A DNA stretch of 64,000 bases, taken from assembly GCF_000429925.1 (NCBI RefSeq), contig NZ_AUCU01000009.1:62001-126000 (forward strand). The letters are read 5' to 3'. Below the pieces are notes generated by a model that saw nothing but the letters and a program-made list of their open reading frames with translations, was not told the DNA's origin and did not search any database. The first letter of the stretch is position 1. Each line of letters opens with the position of its first letter. This document shows positions 8,628 to 18,172 of this stretch, piece after piece. The position numbers were made by a program, and so were the translations under genes. The stretch is from Desulfatirhabdium butyrativorans DSM 18734 (GTDB taxonomy: Bacteria > Desulfobacterota > Desulfobacteria > Desulfobacterales > Desulfatirhabdiaceae).

Positions 8628-9751
8628 TCGGCAAACTGAAGCGGCTTCTTCTGGAAGCGCCCATCGAAATACGCCGGGTGCTTCGGGGCTGGTATCCCGA
8701 TTTCGTGACGAGCGACCGGGTATCCACCCTCGGTCGGCAGGTGCCGGTCTTCATGTTTCACAGCGATCCCAAGGAGGTCGTTGCCGAACAACTGGCCTAT
8801 CTGGCGGACAACGGCTACCGAAGCCTCCGTCTTTCGGAATTCATGGCCTTTCTGAACGGCGAGCTGGATCTGAAAGCGCCTTCCGTCGTGCTGAGCTGGG
8901 ATGATGGGGATAGGAGCTGGTTTCGCGATGTTTACCCGCTTCTGAAGCGTTTCGGGTTCTGCGGGATCGGGTTTGTGGTGACCAGCCGGATCGCCGAGAA
9001 CACGTCTTCCGAAGAAGGACCGGGATGGCTGAGCTGGGAAGAGATTCGGCAAATGGAAGCTGAAGGTGTGATGGATATCCAATCTCACGGCCACTTGCAC
9101 AACCGGGTGTTTGTGACTGATCGGGTGGTGGACTTTTTTCGGCCGGAGACGGACATCAATCCCCTTCATCTCGACCTGCCCTGGGTTTACCAGGACGGAC
9201 GGCTCCGGATGATCGATTCTCCCGGAGCACCGCTCTTCGATACGGCCTCCGCCCTGTCGGATTGGCCCATGTTTCTGGACAATGAACATGTGCGAACGAT
9301 CTGCATCGACTGGGCCGCTCAAAACAGTCGGGGCATGCCGGTCAGTGATATGGGGCGAAGATTACGCAGCGTGTACCGGGAAGCCTCCAGCCGTTTCGGA
9401 AAAGGGCGATTCGAATCCTTGACGGAGCAGCGACAGCGGATTGCGTTCGATCTGGCGGAATCCCGAAAGACGCTTGCCGATCGACTGGGAAAGCAGAGCG
9501 ATGTGATCTGCCTCCCCTATGGGGAAGGTGGGCGGACGGTTGTTGAAACGGCGATGCAGCAGCAATGGCAGGGCTTGTTCTGGGTGTGCCGTCCGGATCG
9601 TCGGACGAATCGGCCCGGGGATTCACCGTGGTTCATCCCGCGCCTGAAAAACGACTATATCTTTCGGTTGCCGGGCCGGGGGCGAAAGAGCCTTCCCGAA
9701 ATCTGGAGCGCCAAATGGAGACGTCGGATGGCCAGAAACCACATCTATTGA
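8624..9751 (+). CDS. Polysaccharide deacetylase (NodB domain)
   Basis: About 375 residues, start ATG 8624 overlapping the previous TGA. The NodB fold begins near residue 40 (VPVFMFH), with motif 1 as LSWDDGD (family usually T-F-D-D-G) and motif 2 as IQSHGHLHN (metal-binding S-H-x3-H). The late CLPYGEGG corresponds to motif 3. An insert of about 80 residues lies between motif 2 and the C-terminal part. No signal peptide is evident, so it may be cytoplasmic or lack a classical export signal. It should remove N-acetyl (or O-acetyl) groups from a sugar polymer. Encoded beside acetylation genes, it could set the final acetyl pattern. Confidence 0.82.
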   Translation: MIGKLKRLLLEAPIEIRRVLRGWYPDFVTSDRVSTLGRQVPVFMFHSDPKEVVAEQLAYLADNGYRSLRLSEFMAFLNGELDLKAPSVVLSWDDGDRSWFRDVYPLLKRFGFCGIGFVVTSRIAENTSSEEGPGWLSWEEIRQMEAEGVMDIQSHGHLHNRVFVTDRVVDFFRPETDINPLHLDLPWVYQDGRLRMIDSPGAPLFDTASALSDWPMFLDNEHVRTICIDWAAQNSRGMPVSDMGRRLRSVYREASSRFGKGRFESLTEQRQRIAFDLAESRKTLADRLGKQSDVICLPYGEGGRTVVETAMQQQWQGLFWVCRPDRRTNRPGDSPWFIPRLKNDYIFRLPGRGRKSLPEIWSAKWRRRMARNHIY

Positions 9752-9791
9752 GTATGCCGATGACAGCCAATCAAGCCATACGGATAGTCTC

Positions 9792-10874
9792 ATGTCATCC
9801 GAAATAACTGTCGGTATCGTGAATTTCAACGGCAGGGAGACGATCGGCTCGGTAATCGCCTCCATCCGCCGCCAGGATGTTCCTGTGGATCGCCTGCTGG
9901 TGGTGGACAACGCTTCGACGGACGGAAGCAGGGAGTGGATTGCAGCGCATCATCCCGAGATTGATCTCATTGCATTTCCTGAAAACCGGGGACCAGCGGC
10001 GGCCAGAAACCGGCTTCTTCAGAAGGCCCGTACTCCCTTTCTTTTTTTGCTCGACAACGACATCGTTCTCGAATCCGATGTCTGCCGGAAGCTGCTCCGC
10101 ATATTGCACATGCACCCGGATATTGCCTTGTGTCATCCGGAAATCCGCGATGAAGCGGATCCATCGGCCTATCACTACAATGGCGGATGGATTCATTATC
10201 TGGGCGCCTTCATATCTCGGGAAAAGCCCGATCCGGTTCGGCCAAGGCCCGAATTTGAAATCTTCGATACCGTTTCGGGAGCGGCCATGCTCGTCAGAAG
10301 GCGGGATGCGCTCGATGTCGGCGGCTTCGATGAAGCGTACGTGTTCAACTGGGAAGACGGGGATTTCTGCATCCGCCTCACCCTGAGCGGCAGGAAATGC
10401 GTCAACGTTCCGGAAGCGGTGGTTCATCATCGGGGGAAACCCCGGGGGATGGCCAAGGTCTATTATCAGGCCAGGAACCGGTGGATGTTTCTGCTGAAAT
10501 TCTTCGAATGGCCTACGCTGTTGCTTTCCCTGCCGATGCTGGCGCTCTTCGAGGTGGCCCAGCTGGGATTCGTCTGCCTGAAAGGCTTCGGTGGCGCCTA
10601 TCTTCGGGGACTCCGGGACGCCGTTCGGATGCTTCCCGCGCTTTTGAAGAAACGTAAGGCGTTTTTTCGATGGAAGCGCCGTAAGGATGCCGAATGGCTT
10701 CGATCCGGCGAGATGTTTGTTTCCGGAAATCTGAAGGCTTCGCAAACCGCGGCCCAATGCATGGACATCCTGAATCGCATCTTTGATCTGTGGTGGGACG
10801 CCATTGTGCTGCCCTGTCTGAAACGGCGGCCAAGCGACAAACGGCCTTGGTTCAGATTGCCACCTGCGCCATGA
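9792..10874 (+). CDS. Glycosyltransferase family 2 (rhamnosyltransferase-like)
   Basis: 360 residues. A GT-A fold starts at once: ITVGIVNFNGRETI, VVDNASTDGS (first nucleotide-binding Asp), FLLDNDIVLE with the DND metal-binding motif, then FDEAYVFNWEDGDFCIRL with the catalytic ED region. A hydrophobic stretch near residues 240-265 probably attaches it to the membrane. The family adds sugars such as rhamnose to lipid-linked O-antigen or capsule units. The 40-base gap from the deacetylase is larger than other junctions in the operon, and its stop overlaps the next gene by ATGA. Confidence 0.9.
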   Translation: MSSEITVGIVNFNGRETIGSVIASIRRQDVPVDRLLVVDNASTDGSREWIAAHHPEIDLIAFPENRGPAAARNRLLQKARTPFLFLLDNDIVLESDVCRKLLRILHMHPDIALCHPEIRDEADPSAYHYNGGWIHYLGAFISREKPDPVRPRPEFEIFDTVSGAAMLVRRRDALDVGGFDEAYVFNWEDGDFCIRLTLSGRKCVNVPEAVVHHRGKPRGMAKVYYQARNRWMFLLKFFEWPTLLLSLPMLALFEVAQLGFVCLKGFGGAYLRGLRDAVRMLPALLKKRKAFFRWKRRKDAEWLRSGEMFVSGNLKASQTAAQCMDILNRIFDLWWDAIVLPCLKRRPSDKRPWFRLPPAP

Positions 10875-11857
10875 AACGCTACTTGAAAAGCCTGTTGCAA
10901 ATGATCATCAGCATGGCTATTCTTGGCGCTCTCGTGTTCTGGATGGACCGGGAAAAGGCCAAATGGCTTCTGCATGAAGCCAGGTTCGGGTACCTGGTCC
11001 TGACGTTTCTGCTCTGCCTGGCAGATCGCTTTCTGATGGGGTTCAAGTTTCGGTTCCTGCTGCGGGCCATTTCGATCCGGATCACTCAGGTGGAGATGTT
11101 CCGGATTTATTATATCTGCAGTCTGCAGGGGCTGGTGATTCCGTTTGGCGTCGGCCCGGATCTTCTGAAATACTGGCGTATCCGGAAACTCGGTGTGCCG
11201 CATGCGGATCTGGTGGCTGCGATTCTGATGGAGCGGTTTCTGGGCATGGCCGCAACGGCATGCCTGATTCTGGGAAGCATTGCCCTTCTGGTGCTGCGGC
11301 TTTCCCGAGCCGTTTCGTCCTATTTGGTTGTGTTTTTTCTGGTGATCGCGGCAGGGGTTTCAGGCATTGCAGGCTTGGCCTTTTCGACGCCTTTTCGGAA
11401 TCGGCTGTTTCAAGTGTTCCGGATCCGGCGTCTTTCGACGATGGGTCGCATCGAGCCATACTACCAGGCGTTTGCGCGGTTCAGAGGGAATGAACGCATC
11501 ATTGCCGGTTTCTGGGGCCTTTCTTTTCTCGAGCAGTTTATTCCGGTACTGGTGATTTTTTTTGTGGCTCGGGCCCTGTCCGTCGGCGTGTCGTTTACGG
11601 ATTGTCTGGCGGTCATTCCCATCACGACATTTGTGGAGCGGCTTCCCTTGTCTTTTGACGGGATCGGGGTGCGGGAAATGAGCAACGTCTTTCTGTTTGG
11701 CCTGATACACATCGATTACGATACATCCCTGACCTTCAGTCTGGTGGCCTATGGCGTGTTTCTCGCTTCCCTGGCGCCCGCAGCCCTGTGGGCGTTCTTC
11801 GAGCCGTTGCGGCCGGAACCGGTTGTCGAAAACAGCCCCCCGGGAGGACCGGTTTGA
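10871..11857 (+). CDS. Lysylphosphatidylglycerol synthase TM-region-like membrane protein (UPF0104)
   Basis: About 328 residues from ATG 10871, with roughly eight transmembrane segments. It matches the flippase-like AglD/MprF-N family: FRIYYICSLQGLVIPFGVGPDLLKYWRI near residue 80, AAILMERFLGM near 120, and RLPLSFDGIGVREMSNVFLFG near 260. The MprF N-terminal domain flips aminoacyl-lipids and archaeal AglD is linked to glycosylation; members in glycan clusters are thought to move or modify lipid-linked intermediates. It is coupled to neighbours on both sides by overlapping stop/start codons, so it belongs to the polysaccharide operon. Substrate unknown. Confidence 0.82.
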   Translation: MKRYLKSLLQMIISMAILGALVFWMDREKAKWLLHEARFGYLVLTFLLCLADRFLMGFKFRFLLRAISIRITQVEMFRIYYICSLQGLVIPFGVGPDLLKYWRIRKLGVPHADLVAAILMERFLGMAATACLILGSIALLVLRLSRAVSSYLVVFFLVIAAGVSGIAGLAFSTPFRNRLFQVFRIRRLSTMGRIEPYYQAFARFRGNERIIAGFWGLSFLEQFIPVLVIFFVARALSVGVSFTDCLAVIPITTFVERLPLSFDGIGVREMSNVFLFGLIHIDYDTSLTFSLVAYGVFLASLAPAALWAFFEPLRPEPVVENSPPGGPV

Positions 11858-12807
11858 AGGAAGAGACTTTCCGGTACTATATCGATGAATGGACCTGCTT
11901 TGAAGGCAGGGCGCTCGTTCGCGGCTGGGCTTTCCATCGGGTATCCCCGATCATCCAGATTGGATATGCCTGGCCATCGGGAGGCGCCATCTGGAAGACC
12001 TGGCAGGGACTTCGCAGCGAAGATGTCCAGGCTGCCTTTGGCAAGGTGGGATCGCATGCCCGCTTCAAATTCGATGTCGATGTGCATGGGGAAGCGAATT
12101 TGCTCTCGCTCAGGCTCGGTTTCCGGCTTGAAAACGGCGAAGAGATCTGGATCGATGATCCTTCGATGGAGACGGTGCGACGAGGGCCCTATGCGGAGGA
12201 CGGTGTTCTGGCTGAATTCCGGAAAGCCATGGAAGCGGTGGGCCCGGGGTGCCGGGTGCTCGAGATCGGTTCTCGGGCCAGATCGGGGGTCCGCAATCGC
12301 GATGCGCTGGTCCCGGAAGGGATGGCTTTCACAGGTCTGGATATTCTGGATGGAGACGGCGTGGATGTTGTCGGCGATGCCCATGAGCTCAGCCGCCATT
12401 TTCGGAAAAACACCTTTGATTTCATCTATTCATTGAACGTTTTTGAGCATTTGCTGATGCCGTGGAAGGTTGCCGTCGAAATGAATCGGGTGATGAAGCC
12501 GGGCGGCCAGGTGCTGGTGCTCTCGCATCAGAGTTTCCCGCTGCATGATATTCCGTGCGATTTCTGGCGGTTTTCCGACAGGGCGTGGCACGGTCTTTTC
12601 AATGTCTATACCGGTTTCGAAGTTGTGCGTACCGCCCTGTACGACCGGGTGCGGGTGCTGCCCCATGTGATGTATGCAGGTACCAGGGACACACAGTATG
12701 CTTCGGCTTTCATTCATTCCATGGTATGGGCCAGAAAGACGGGAAAGACCCGGCTCGGCTGGAAGGTTCCGGTGAACAGAGTTCTTGCGGAAATCTATCC
12801 CGAGTGA
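11854..12807 (+). CDS. SAM-dependent methyltransferase with N-terminal beta domain
   Basis: About 317 residues. The start is TTG 11854 with GGAGG at 11842-11846, overlapping the upstream TGA. Residues ~1-105 form a small domain with VRGWAF and ARFKFDVDV, resembling the beta-sandwich modules attached to some O-antigen enzymes. The class I methyltransferase follows: VLEIGSRARSG (motif I), GLDILDGDGVDVVGDAHEL, FDFIYSLNVFEHLLMP and VMKPGGQVLVLSHQSF. It probably methylates a sugar or end-caps a glycan. It is the last gene before a repeat-rich gap. Confidence 0.8.
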   Translation: MKEETFRYYIDEWTCFEGRALVRGWAFHRVSPIIQIGYAWPSGGAIWKTWQGLRSEDVQAAFGKVGSHARFKFDVDVHGEANLLSLRLGFRLENGEEIWIDDPSMETVRRGPYAEDGVLAEFRKAMEAVGPGCRVLEIGSRARSGVRNRDALVPEGMAFTGLDILDGDGVDVVGDAHELSRHFRKNTFDFIYSLNVFEHLLMPWKVAVEMNRVMKPGGQVLVLSHQSFPLHDIPCDFWRFSDRAWHGLFNVYTGFEVVRTALYDRVRVLPHVMYAGTRDTQYASAFIHSMVWARKTGKTRLGWKVPVNRVLAEIYPE

Positions 12808-12829
12808 TTCCATTTTGTGATCAAAATAC

Positions 12830-13155
12830 ATGTTTATGGCGAGGGGCGCAGACCCCGGAGATGAAAATACGGCTGGCATTCCGGCGCAGATGCGGTAATA
12901 CAGACCAGGGCATTCGCAGGGACTCGTAGGGGCGACCGGCCGGTCGCCCCTACAGGCTGCCCATTGCCGACTGATGTATTTTCGCGATAATCCCCCATGC
13001 AACCGGGATTTCACCCCGATGAATGAAAGTCGCAGGAGCAACCTACAAAAAATGGGAGCCATCCGCTTTCTTCTGACTCCTGACTTCTGACTCCTGATAT
13101 TCGACTTCGGTTGGAAATGTTCATGGCGAGGGGCGCAGATCCCGGAGATGAAAAT
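12830..13155. repeat. Composite repeat block bounded by 39-bp direct repeats
   Basis: Copies at 12830-12868 and 13117-13155 are 39 bases with two differences (core GGCGAGGGGCGCAGA). Between them lie the 28-bp palindrome at 12926, a segment homologous to 2029-2117, three CTGACTY heptamers (13073-13093) and GATATTCGACTT. The 451-base gap between the methyltransferase and next glycosyltransferase holds this block and otherwise no gene. Confidence 0.8.
12926..12953. repeat. 28-bp perfect palindrome (GTAGGGGCG family)
   Basis: Half-site GTAGGGGCGACCGG followed by its exact reverse complement. A second member at 54767-54802 shares the arms and also the following bases (GGCTGCC...CACGATAA-like flank), so the repeated unit extends beyond the palindrome. 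Confidence 0.9.
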
Positions 13156-13258
13156 GGGCCGGAAACCCGTAGCCTATTTCCCATAGCCCGTATTTTCAAG
13201 ATAGACTTCCAGCAAGCATTCGAAGGTTTGGATGCGAACGGAAATAAGGAGAACGATT

Positions 13259-14218
13259 TTGGATGTTTCAGTGGTATTGCCGGTTTATAACGAGGAAGAG
13301 AATATTCCCATTCTGTATCGCGAACTTTGTGAAGCGCTCGCACCGACGAAATGGGCGTATGAAATCATTTTTGTGGATGATGGAAGCTCGGATCGAAGCT
13401 GGGAGATACTCTCCGGAATCCAGTATCAGGATGACCGCGTTGTCGCGATCCGGTTCCGGAGAAACTTCGGGCAGACGGCGGCCCTGTCAGCCGGTTTCGA
13501 TCATGCATCCGGGGATGTGGTCGTCACCCTCGATGCCGACCTGCAGAACGATCCCAAGGATATTCCGCTGCTTGTCGCAAAATTGCAGGAGGGATACGAT
13601 CTGGTCAACGGCTGGCGTTATGAGCGCAAGGACCCGTTTCTCAGCCGGAAGCTGCCTTCCCGGATCGCCAATTGGATCATCTCCACTACGACTCATGTCA
13701 AGCTTCATGACTATGGATGTACGCTGAAAGTCTTTCGCAAGGAAATCGCCGCCAATCTGCGGCTCTATGGGGAGATGCACCGTTTTATTCCAGCCATCGC
13801 CAGCGGCCTGGGGGCTGCGATCACGGAAGTTCGGGTCAACCACCGGGAACGAAAATTCGGCAAATCGAAATATGGGATTTCTCGGACCATCCGGGTGGTG
13901 CTCGACCTGATCACGGTAAAATTTTTCCTGAGTTATTCCACGCGGCCGATCCAGATCTTTGGGCTTCTGGGCGTTGTCAGCGGCGGGCTGGGATTTTTGA
14001 TGGCCTTGTGGATGACCATCCAGCGGCAGTTTTACGGCATGAGCCTGGCCAACAGGCCGCTCCTGCTGCTCGCCATCCTGCTGATGTTCACCGGTCTGCA
14101 ATTTGTCTCGCTGGGGCTCATCGCCGAATTGCAGAGCAGAACGTACCACGAGTCCCAGAACAAACCCATTTATGTGATCCGAAAAACGCTTCAGACCGAA
14201 AATCATCAGAGACAATGA
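13259..14218 (+). CDS. Polyprenyl-phosphate glycosyltransferase (DPM1/GtrB-like GT2)
   Basis: About 319 residues from TTG 13259, chosen because AAGGAG lies 7 bases upstream; ATG 13232 is the alternative with a weaker site. The catalytic domain begins DVSVVLPVYNEEENIP and contains FVDDGSSD and TLDADLQNDP (the DxD motif), typical of dolichyl/undecaprenyl-phosphate mannosyl or glucosyl transferases. Two C-terminal transmembrane helices (around 230-255 and 265-290) match GtrB/DPMS class proteins. It would make a polyprenyl-phosphate sugar in the cytoplasmic membrane as donor for periplasmic glycan decoration. It starts a new operon segment after the repeat block. Confidence 0.9.
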   Translation: MDVSVVLPVYNEEENIPILYRELCEALAPTKWAYEIIFVDDGSSDRSWEILSGIQYQDDRVVAIRFRRNFGQTAALSAGFDHASGDVVVTLDADLQNDPKDIPLLVAKLQEGYDLVNGWRYERKDPFLSRKLPSRIANWIISTTTHVKLHDYGCTLKVFRKEIAANLRLYGEMHRFIPAIASGLGAAITEVRVNHRERKFGKSKYGISRTIRVVLDLITVKFFLSYSTRPIQIFGLLGVVSGGLGFLMALWMTIQRQFYGMSLANRPLLLLAILLMFTGLQFVSLGLIAELQSRTYHESQNKPIYVIRKTLQTENHQRQ

Positions 14219-14225
14219 GGTGGAT

Positions 14226-15032
14226 ATGATCCGCAACATCACGCTATGGGGGCTGGCATGCCTGATCGGATGGGGAGCGGCAGCCCTCCACGCGCAGGAT
14301 GCTTCCCTGTCTTCGACCATAGCCGTCTGGTCACAGGCCGACGGCTCGAGTCGTCAGATTTACTGCTCCCGGCAGGTTGATGGCCTCTGGTCGGCGCCTG
14401 TCGTCTTGAGCCGGGATACCGGTCAGAACGTCACCCCCAGTGTCGCCCGATCCTCCGATGGCCGCATCTGGGTCGTCTGGACAACACTTCTGGCGGGAGA
14501 GGCCAAGCTTTCCCTGTGCCATTCGCAGGGAGAAGGGTGGTCCGCTCCATCCATCATCGATACGGGCATGCGATCCAATACCGCGCCCGGTATTCTGGTC
14601 GATGCCGAAGGCGTTCTGTGGCTGGTCTGGTCGGGGAACAACGGCGGCAATGATGACATTTATGTGATGCGCCATGATGGCAAGAGCTGGAGTGGTGTCG
14701 AACGGGTGCATCCGGCAAACGAGGTGCCGGACGTGCTTCCCTCGATTGAAACCGGTCCCGATGGCATGCCGCTGGTGAAGTGGTCCCGATTTTCGGACGG
14801 GCAGTATCGGGTTTTCTACGCGAGCTGGCAGGGCAAGCAGTGGAGTACGCCGGTGGAAATCGGCGCGAACACGGCTTCCCGGGCGGTGCAGCCCAACAGC
14901 ACGGATTTGCCGGCGGAAGTGCAGGAGCCCGACAAGGCCTCTGTGTTGGAATCGGGCAGAATGGAAGGGACATCGATCCGGGATCGCTTTGAGAATTTCC
15001 GGAAAAGAACGGACAGACTGAACGGGAAATAG
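14226..15032 (+). CDS. Secreted sialidase-like (BNR) beta-propeller protein
   Basis: About 268 residues from ATG 14226, with GAGG 6 bases upstream. A signal peptide ([17 protein letters not shown]) should be cleaved before QD. The mature part has repeated strands [27 protein letters not shown] and [17 protein letters not shown], resembling exo-sialidase/BNR propeller blades with Ser/Asp-box-like turns. Catalytic residues of true sialidases are not evident, so it may only bind carbohydrate. It is followed 7 bases later by a secreted GDSL esterase, suggesting the two act together outside the cell or in the periplasm. Confidence 0.6.
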   Translation: MIRNITLWGLACLIGWGAAALHAQDASLSSTIAVWSQADGSSRQIYCSRQVDGLWSAPVVLSRDTGQNVTPSVARSSDGRIWVVWTTLLAGEAKLSLCHSQGEGWSAPSIIDTGMRSNTAPGILVDAEGVLWLVWSGNNGGNDDIYVMRHDGKSWSGVERVHPANEVPDVLPSIETGPDGMPLVKWSRFSDGQYRVFYASWQGKQWSTPVEIGANTASRAVQPNSTDLPAEVQEPDKASVLESGRMEGTSIRDRFENFRKRTDRLNGK

Positions 15033-15039
15033 AGAAACG

Positions 15040-16140
15040 ATGAAAGCGATTCCATATTTTTCGAAGATCATAGCGGCATGGATCCTTTTGTTGCCAACAC
15101 TGATGGGCGTAGCTGGAAGCGCTTCTGCGGATGTAACGGATCCGATAGGGGAAGATACGACGACAACCACCACAACCACGATTCCTGTGGTGGTTGTGCC
15201 GCAGGTAGCCATTGGATTTGGGGATAGCATTGCGGTGGGCTATCCGTACGTCAGCGGACCGGGGGATGGCCGGCGTGTGGGCGCGTGGGAACCGCTGGTG
15301 GAAAGCGCGCTCAATGCCAACAACGGTTCCTGGCAGGTCCTCAACTACGGGGTGGAAGGGGAGACGAGCTATCAGGGGCTCAGCAGAATCGGCAGTGTGC
15401 TCGATGGGCGGGGAGGCGCCTATATCCTCATCCTGGAGGGAACCAACGATTTCGAGTGGGGCATATCCTACAATACAACGGTATACAATCTCGGTGCGAT
15501 GCTCGACAAGGCTTCCGCAGCCGGGCTGACGCCGATCATTTCCACCCTGACGCCGGATTCACAGCCGATCATCGGCGGCCTGAAGAACATTCCCAACACC
15601 TACAATCCGGCCATCACATCCATGGCCCAGCAGAAAAAAATCACGGTCTGCGATCAGTATGCCGCTCTCATCGGTAACTGGAGCAGCATGACCTATGACA
15701 ACCTTCATCCGAACAGCGCCGGCTATCAGGTGATGGCCAGCACCTGGTATGGGACACTAAGTTCGGTTCTGCCGAAAAAGGGTTCGGGCGGCGGGGGCGG
15801 TTGTTTCATTGCGACGGCGGCATACGGTTCGATGGAAGAGCCTCATGTCCGGATGCTTCGGGCCTTTCGGGATCGCTTCCTGATGACATCTGCCGCGGGT
15901 CGGGCGCTGGTGGAAGGCTATTATCGGGTTTCCCCACCCATCGCGCAGGTCATTGCCTCCTCGACATTTCTCAGGAGCCTCGTCCGCATACTGCTGCTGC
16001 CCGTGATCGCCCTGGCGTGGGGGATGCTGCATTTTCAGTTGGCCGGATGGATCGCGGCGGCAGCCGCTCTCGTTGCGATGGGCTTTGCATGGCATTCCGG
16101 CAGAAGTTTTCTGCAGTGGGATCGATCCGGCAGACGATGA
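15040..16140 (+). CDS. GDSL/SGNH esterase with C-terminal CFI-box and membrane tail
   Basis: 366 residues. A signal peptide ([21 protein letters not shown]) is followed by a TTTTTTT linker. The SGNH domain has [12 protein letters not shown] (nucleophile Ser63), GTND, and [10 protein letters not shown] (Asp220/His223). It is joined by a Gly-rich run to [14 protein letters not shown] (Cys255), then a conserved region ending in two hydrophobic segments. That C-terminal part matches the uncharacterised CFI-box-CTERM domain found on exported proteins of many Proteobacteria and Desulfobacterota. It likely deacylates a glycan while anchored at the envelope by the tail. The tail's processing route is not known. 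Confidence 0.82.
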   Translation: MKAIPYFSKIIAAWILLLPTLMGVAGSASADVTDPIGEDTTTTTTTTIPVVVVPQVAIGFGDSIAVGYPYVSGPGDGRRVGAWEPLVESALNANNGSWQVLNYGVEGETSYQGLSRIGSVLDGRGGAYILILEGTNDFEWGISYNTTVYNLGAMLDKASAAGLTPIISTLTPDSQPIIGGLKNIPNTYNPAITSMAQQKKITVCDQYAALIGNWSSMTYDNLHPNSAGYQVMASTWYGTLSSVLPKKGSGGGGGCFIATAAYGSMEEPHVRMLRAFRDRFLMTSAAGRALVEGYYRVSPPIAQVIASSTFLRSLVRILLLPVIALAWGMLHFQLAGWIAAAAALVAMGFAWHSGRSFLQWDRSGRR

Positions 16141-17198
16141 AAGAACCGGCATGGCCTTTGTCCATCGTTATCCCCAACTGGAACGGAATGGGTGTCCTTC
16201 CTGCCTGTCTGGCCTCCATCGACGCCCAGAACGCCGGCGATCTTCAGGTTATCGTTGTGGACAACGGCTCACAGGATGGCTCGTTGGAATGGGTCCGCGG
16301 CCATTATCCACAAGTTCAACTGATTGTTCATGAACGGAACCTGGGTTTCGGGCCGGCCGTCAATGCGGGAATCCGGGCGTGTGATGCCCCGCTTGTCTTT
16401 TTGCTGAACAACGATACGGAACTGTGCGAACATTGTATCGCACGGCTCATGAAGGCGGCTGCGGACCATCCCGAATACCACAGTTTCGCTCCCAAAATGA
16501 TCGCCGATGCCGACCGCTCTGTCCTGGACGGCGCCGGAGACGGCATGATGCGCACGGGCGCGGGGTATCGTATCGGGACAGGGGAGAGGGATGGGGGCCG
16601 ATTCGATACCTGTCGACCGGTGTTTGGCCCCTGCGCGGGTGCTGCCCTGTATCGAAGGGAACTTTTCGATCGGATCGGGCTATTCGATGAAGCCTATTTT
16701 GCCTATCTGGAGGATGTCGATCTGAATTTTCGGGCGAACCTTGCGGGTTACAGATGTCTGTATGTGCCCGATGCCCGGCTCTACCATATCGGCAGCCGAT
16801 CGAGCGATGGGAAAATGGGCGATACCGTCGTTCGGCTGACGACCCGGAACCTCATCCGGATGATCATCAAAAATTATTCGATTCCGATGCTCTTCTCCTG
16901 GTGGCCGCTGATTCTCGGATATCAGCTCTGGTGGCTCCTGGTTTGCCTGAGGCGCGAAAAGATGTGCGCCTATCGGCAGGGGCTCCGGGATGCAAAGAAG
17001 CATTGTCGGGATATGGTGGCCAGCCGCAAGGCGCCTTGCGCCGGCAGTCCGGAAGAGAAACGCATGCGTGAGGTTATCCGGGCATCCGAGGCGGAGATTT
17101 TTCACTCGGTTGTCAGAAGAAGGGCCGACGCCGGAAAATCGACCGGGATGCTGAAAGCATTCGGGCGGATGATGGGCTATCCGGAGATGGCACCGTGA
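16137..17198 (+). CDS. Glycosyltransferase family 2 (rhamnosyltransferase-like)
   Basis: About 353 residues from ATG 16137, overlapping the previous TGA. GT-A motifs: [45 protein letters not shown]-type acceptor loop and [18 protein letters not shown] (catalytic ED). The C-terminal ~90 residues carry an amphipathic membrane segment. It resembles the adjacent gene at 17195 and the first half of the gene at 18169, so three successive GT2 domains may add successive sugars of one repeat unit. Specificity cannot be assigned. Confidence 0.9.
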   Translation: MKEPAWPLSIVIPNWNGMGVLPACLASIDAQNAGDLQVIVVDNGSQDGSLEWVRGHYPQVQLIVHERNLGFGPAVNAGIRACDAPLVFLLNNDTELCEHCIARLMKAAADHPEYHSFAPKMIADADRSVLDGAGDGMMRTGAGYRIGTGERDGGRFDTCRPVFGPCAGAALYRRELFDRIGLFDEAYFAYLEDVDLNFRANLAGYRCLYVPDARLYHIGSRSSDGKMGDTVVRLTTRNLIRMIIKNYSIPMLFSWWPLILGYQLWWLLVCLRREKMCAYRQGLRDAKKHCRDMVASRKAPCAGSPEEKRMREVIRASEAEIFHSVVRRRADAGKSTGMLKAFGRMMGYPEMAP

Positions 17199-18172
17199 TT
17201 ACGGTGATTGTGGTGAACTGGAACGGGGCGGCGATGCTGGTGGATTGCCTGGCCTCGCTTGAATTGCAGCGAATGCGCCCATCGCGGGTGGTGGTGGTGG
17301 ACAACGGATCGAGCGATCATTCGGTTGCCGTTGTGCGCAAACGCTTCCCGAATGTGGACATCATCGCGTTGAATCGGAACGAGGGGTTTGCGGCGGCCAA
17401 CAACGCAGCGCTTCGCACCGTCACCACGCCTTATGTCGCCCTGATCAACAACGATGCCCTGGCCCACAGGGATTGGATCGGATGCAGCGTGGAATCCCTG
17501 CAGCGCTATCCCGAAGCCGGCATGGCGGCATCCAAAATGCTGTTTGCGGATCGACCCGACACCATCGATCGGGTCGGGGACGGTTACAGCAGAGCAGGCG
17601 CAGGCATTCTCCGCGGCAGAAACGCGCCCGCAGGCGCATTCAGCGAAGGCGAGTGGATATTTGGCGCCTGCGCCGGTGCAGCCGTGTACCGGATGGATAT
17701 GTTGAGACGGATCGGCTGGTTTGATCCGGCATTTTTTCTGCTGTACGAGGATGTCGACCTGAGTTTCCGGGCGCAGCTTGCCGGATACAAATGCCGCTAT
17801 GTTCCGGAGGCCATTGTGTTTCATCGTTCCTGCGCCACCATCGGCAGGGACAGCGCTGTCTCCGTATATTACGGCCACCGAAACGGAGAATGGGTGTATT
17901 TCCGAAACATGCCGATCGGCTTGATTCAAAAGTCCTTTCTCCTGCATGTTCGATATATCGTCCTTTCCGGATTGTATTTTCTCAGCCGTGGTTTTGGAGC
18001 GGTCTATCTCAAAGCCAAAAAGGATGCATTTGCCGCGTTGCCCGCTATTCTGCGGCAAAGGGCGGGCATTCAGATGAACCGGAACATCAACGACACCTGT
18101 CTTTGGGAACTTTTTACACCAGATCGGCCGCTCGATCGGCTTCGATCGAGGCGGATACGGAACACTTCATGA
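17195..18172 (+). CDS. Glycosyltransferase family 2
   Basis: 325 residues, GTG start at 17195 overlapping the previous stop. Motifs: [63 protein letters not shown] and FLLYEDVDLSFRAQLAG. The order and spacing match the preceding GT2. The C-terminus has a hydrophobic region around residues 245-270 for membrane association. It overlaps the next gene by ATGA, keeping the three glycosyltransferases translationally coupled. Confidence 0.9.
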   Translation: MITVIVVNWNGAAMLVDCLASLELQRMRPSRVVVVDNGSSDHSVAVVRKRFPNVDIIALNRNEGFAAANNAALRTVTTPYVALINNDALAHRDWIGCSVESLQRYPEAGMAASKMLFADRPDTIDRVGDGYSRAGAGILRGRNAPAGAFSEGEWIFGACAGAAVYRMDMLRRIGWFDPAFFLLYEDVDLSFRAQLAGYKCRYVPEAIVFHRSCATIGRDSAVSVYYGHRNGEWVYFRNMPIGLIQKSFLLHVRYIVLSGLYFLSRGFGAVYLKAKKDAFAALPAILRQRAGIQMNRNINDTCLWELFTPDRPLDRLRSRRIRNTS

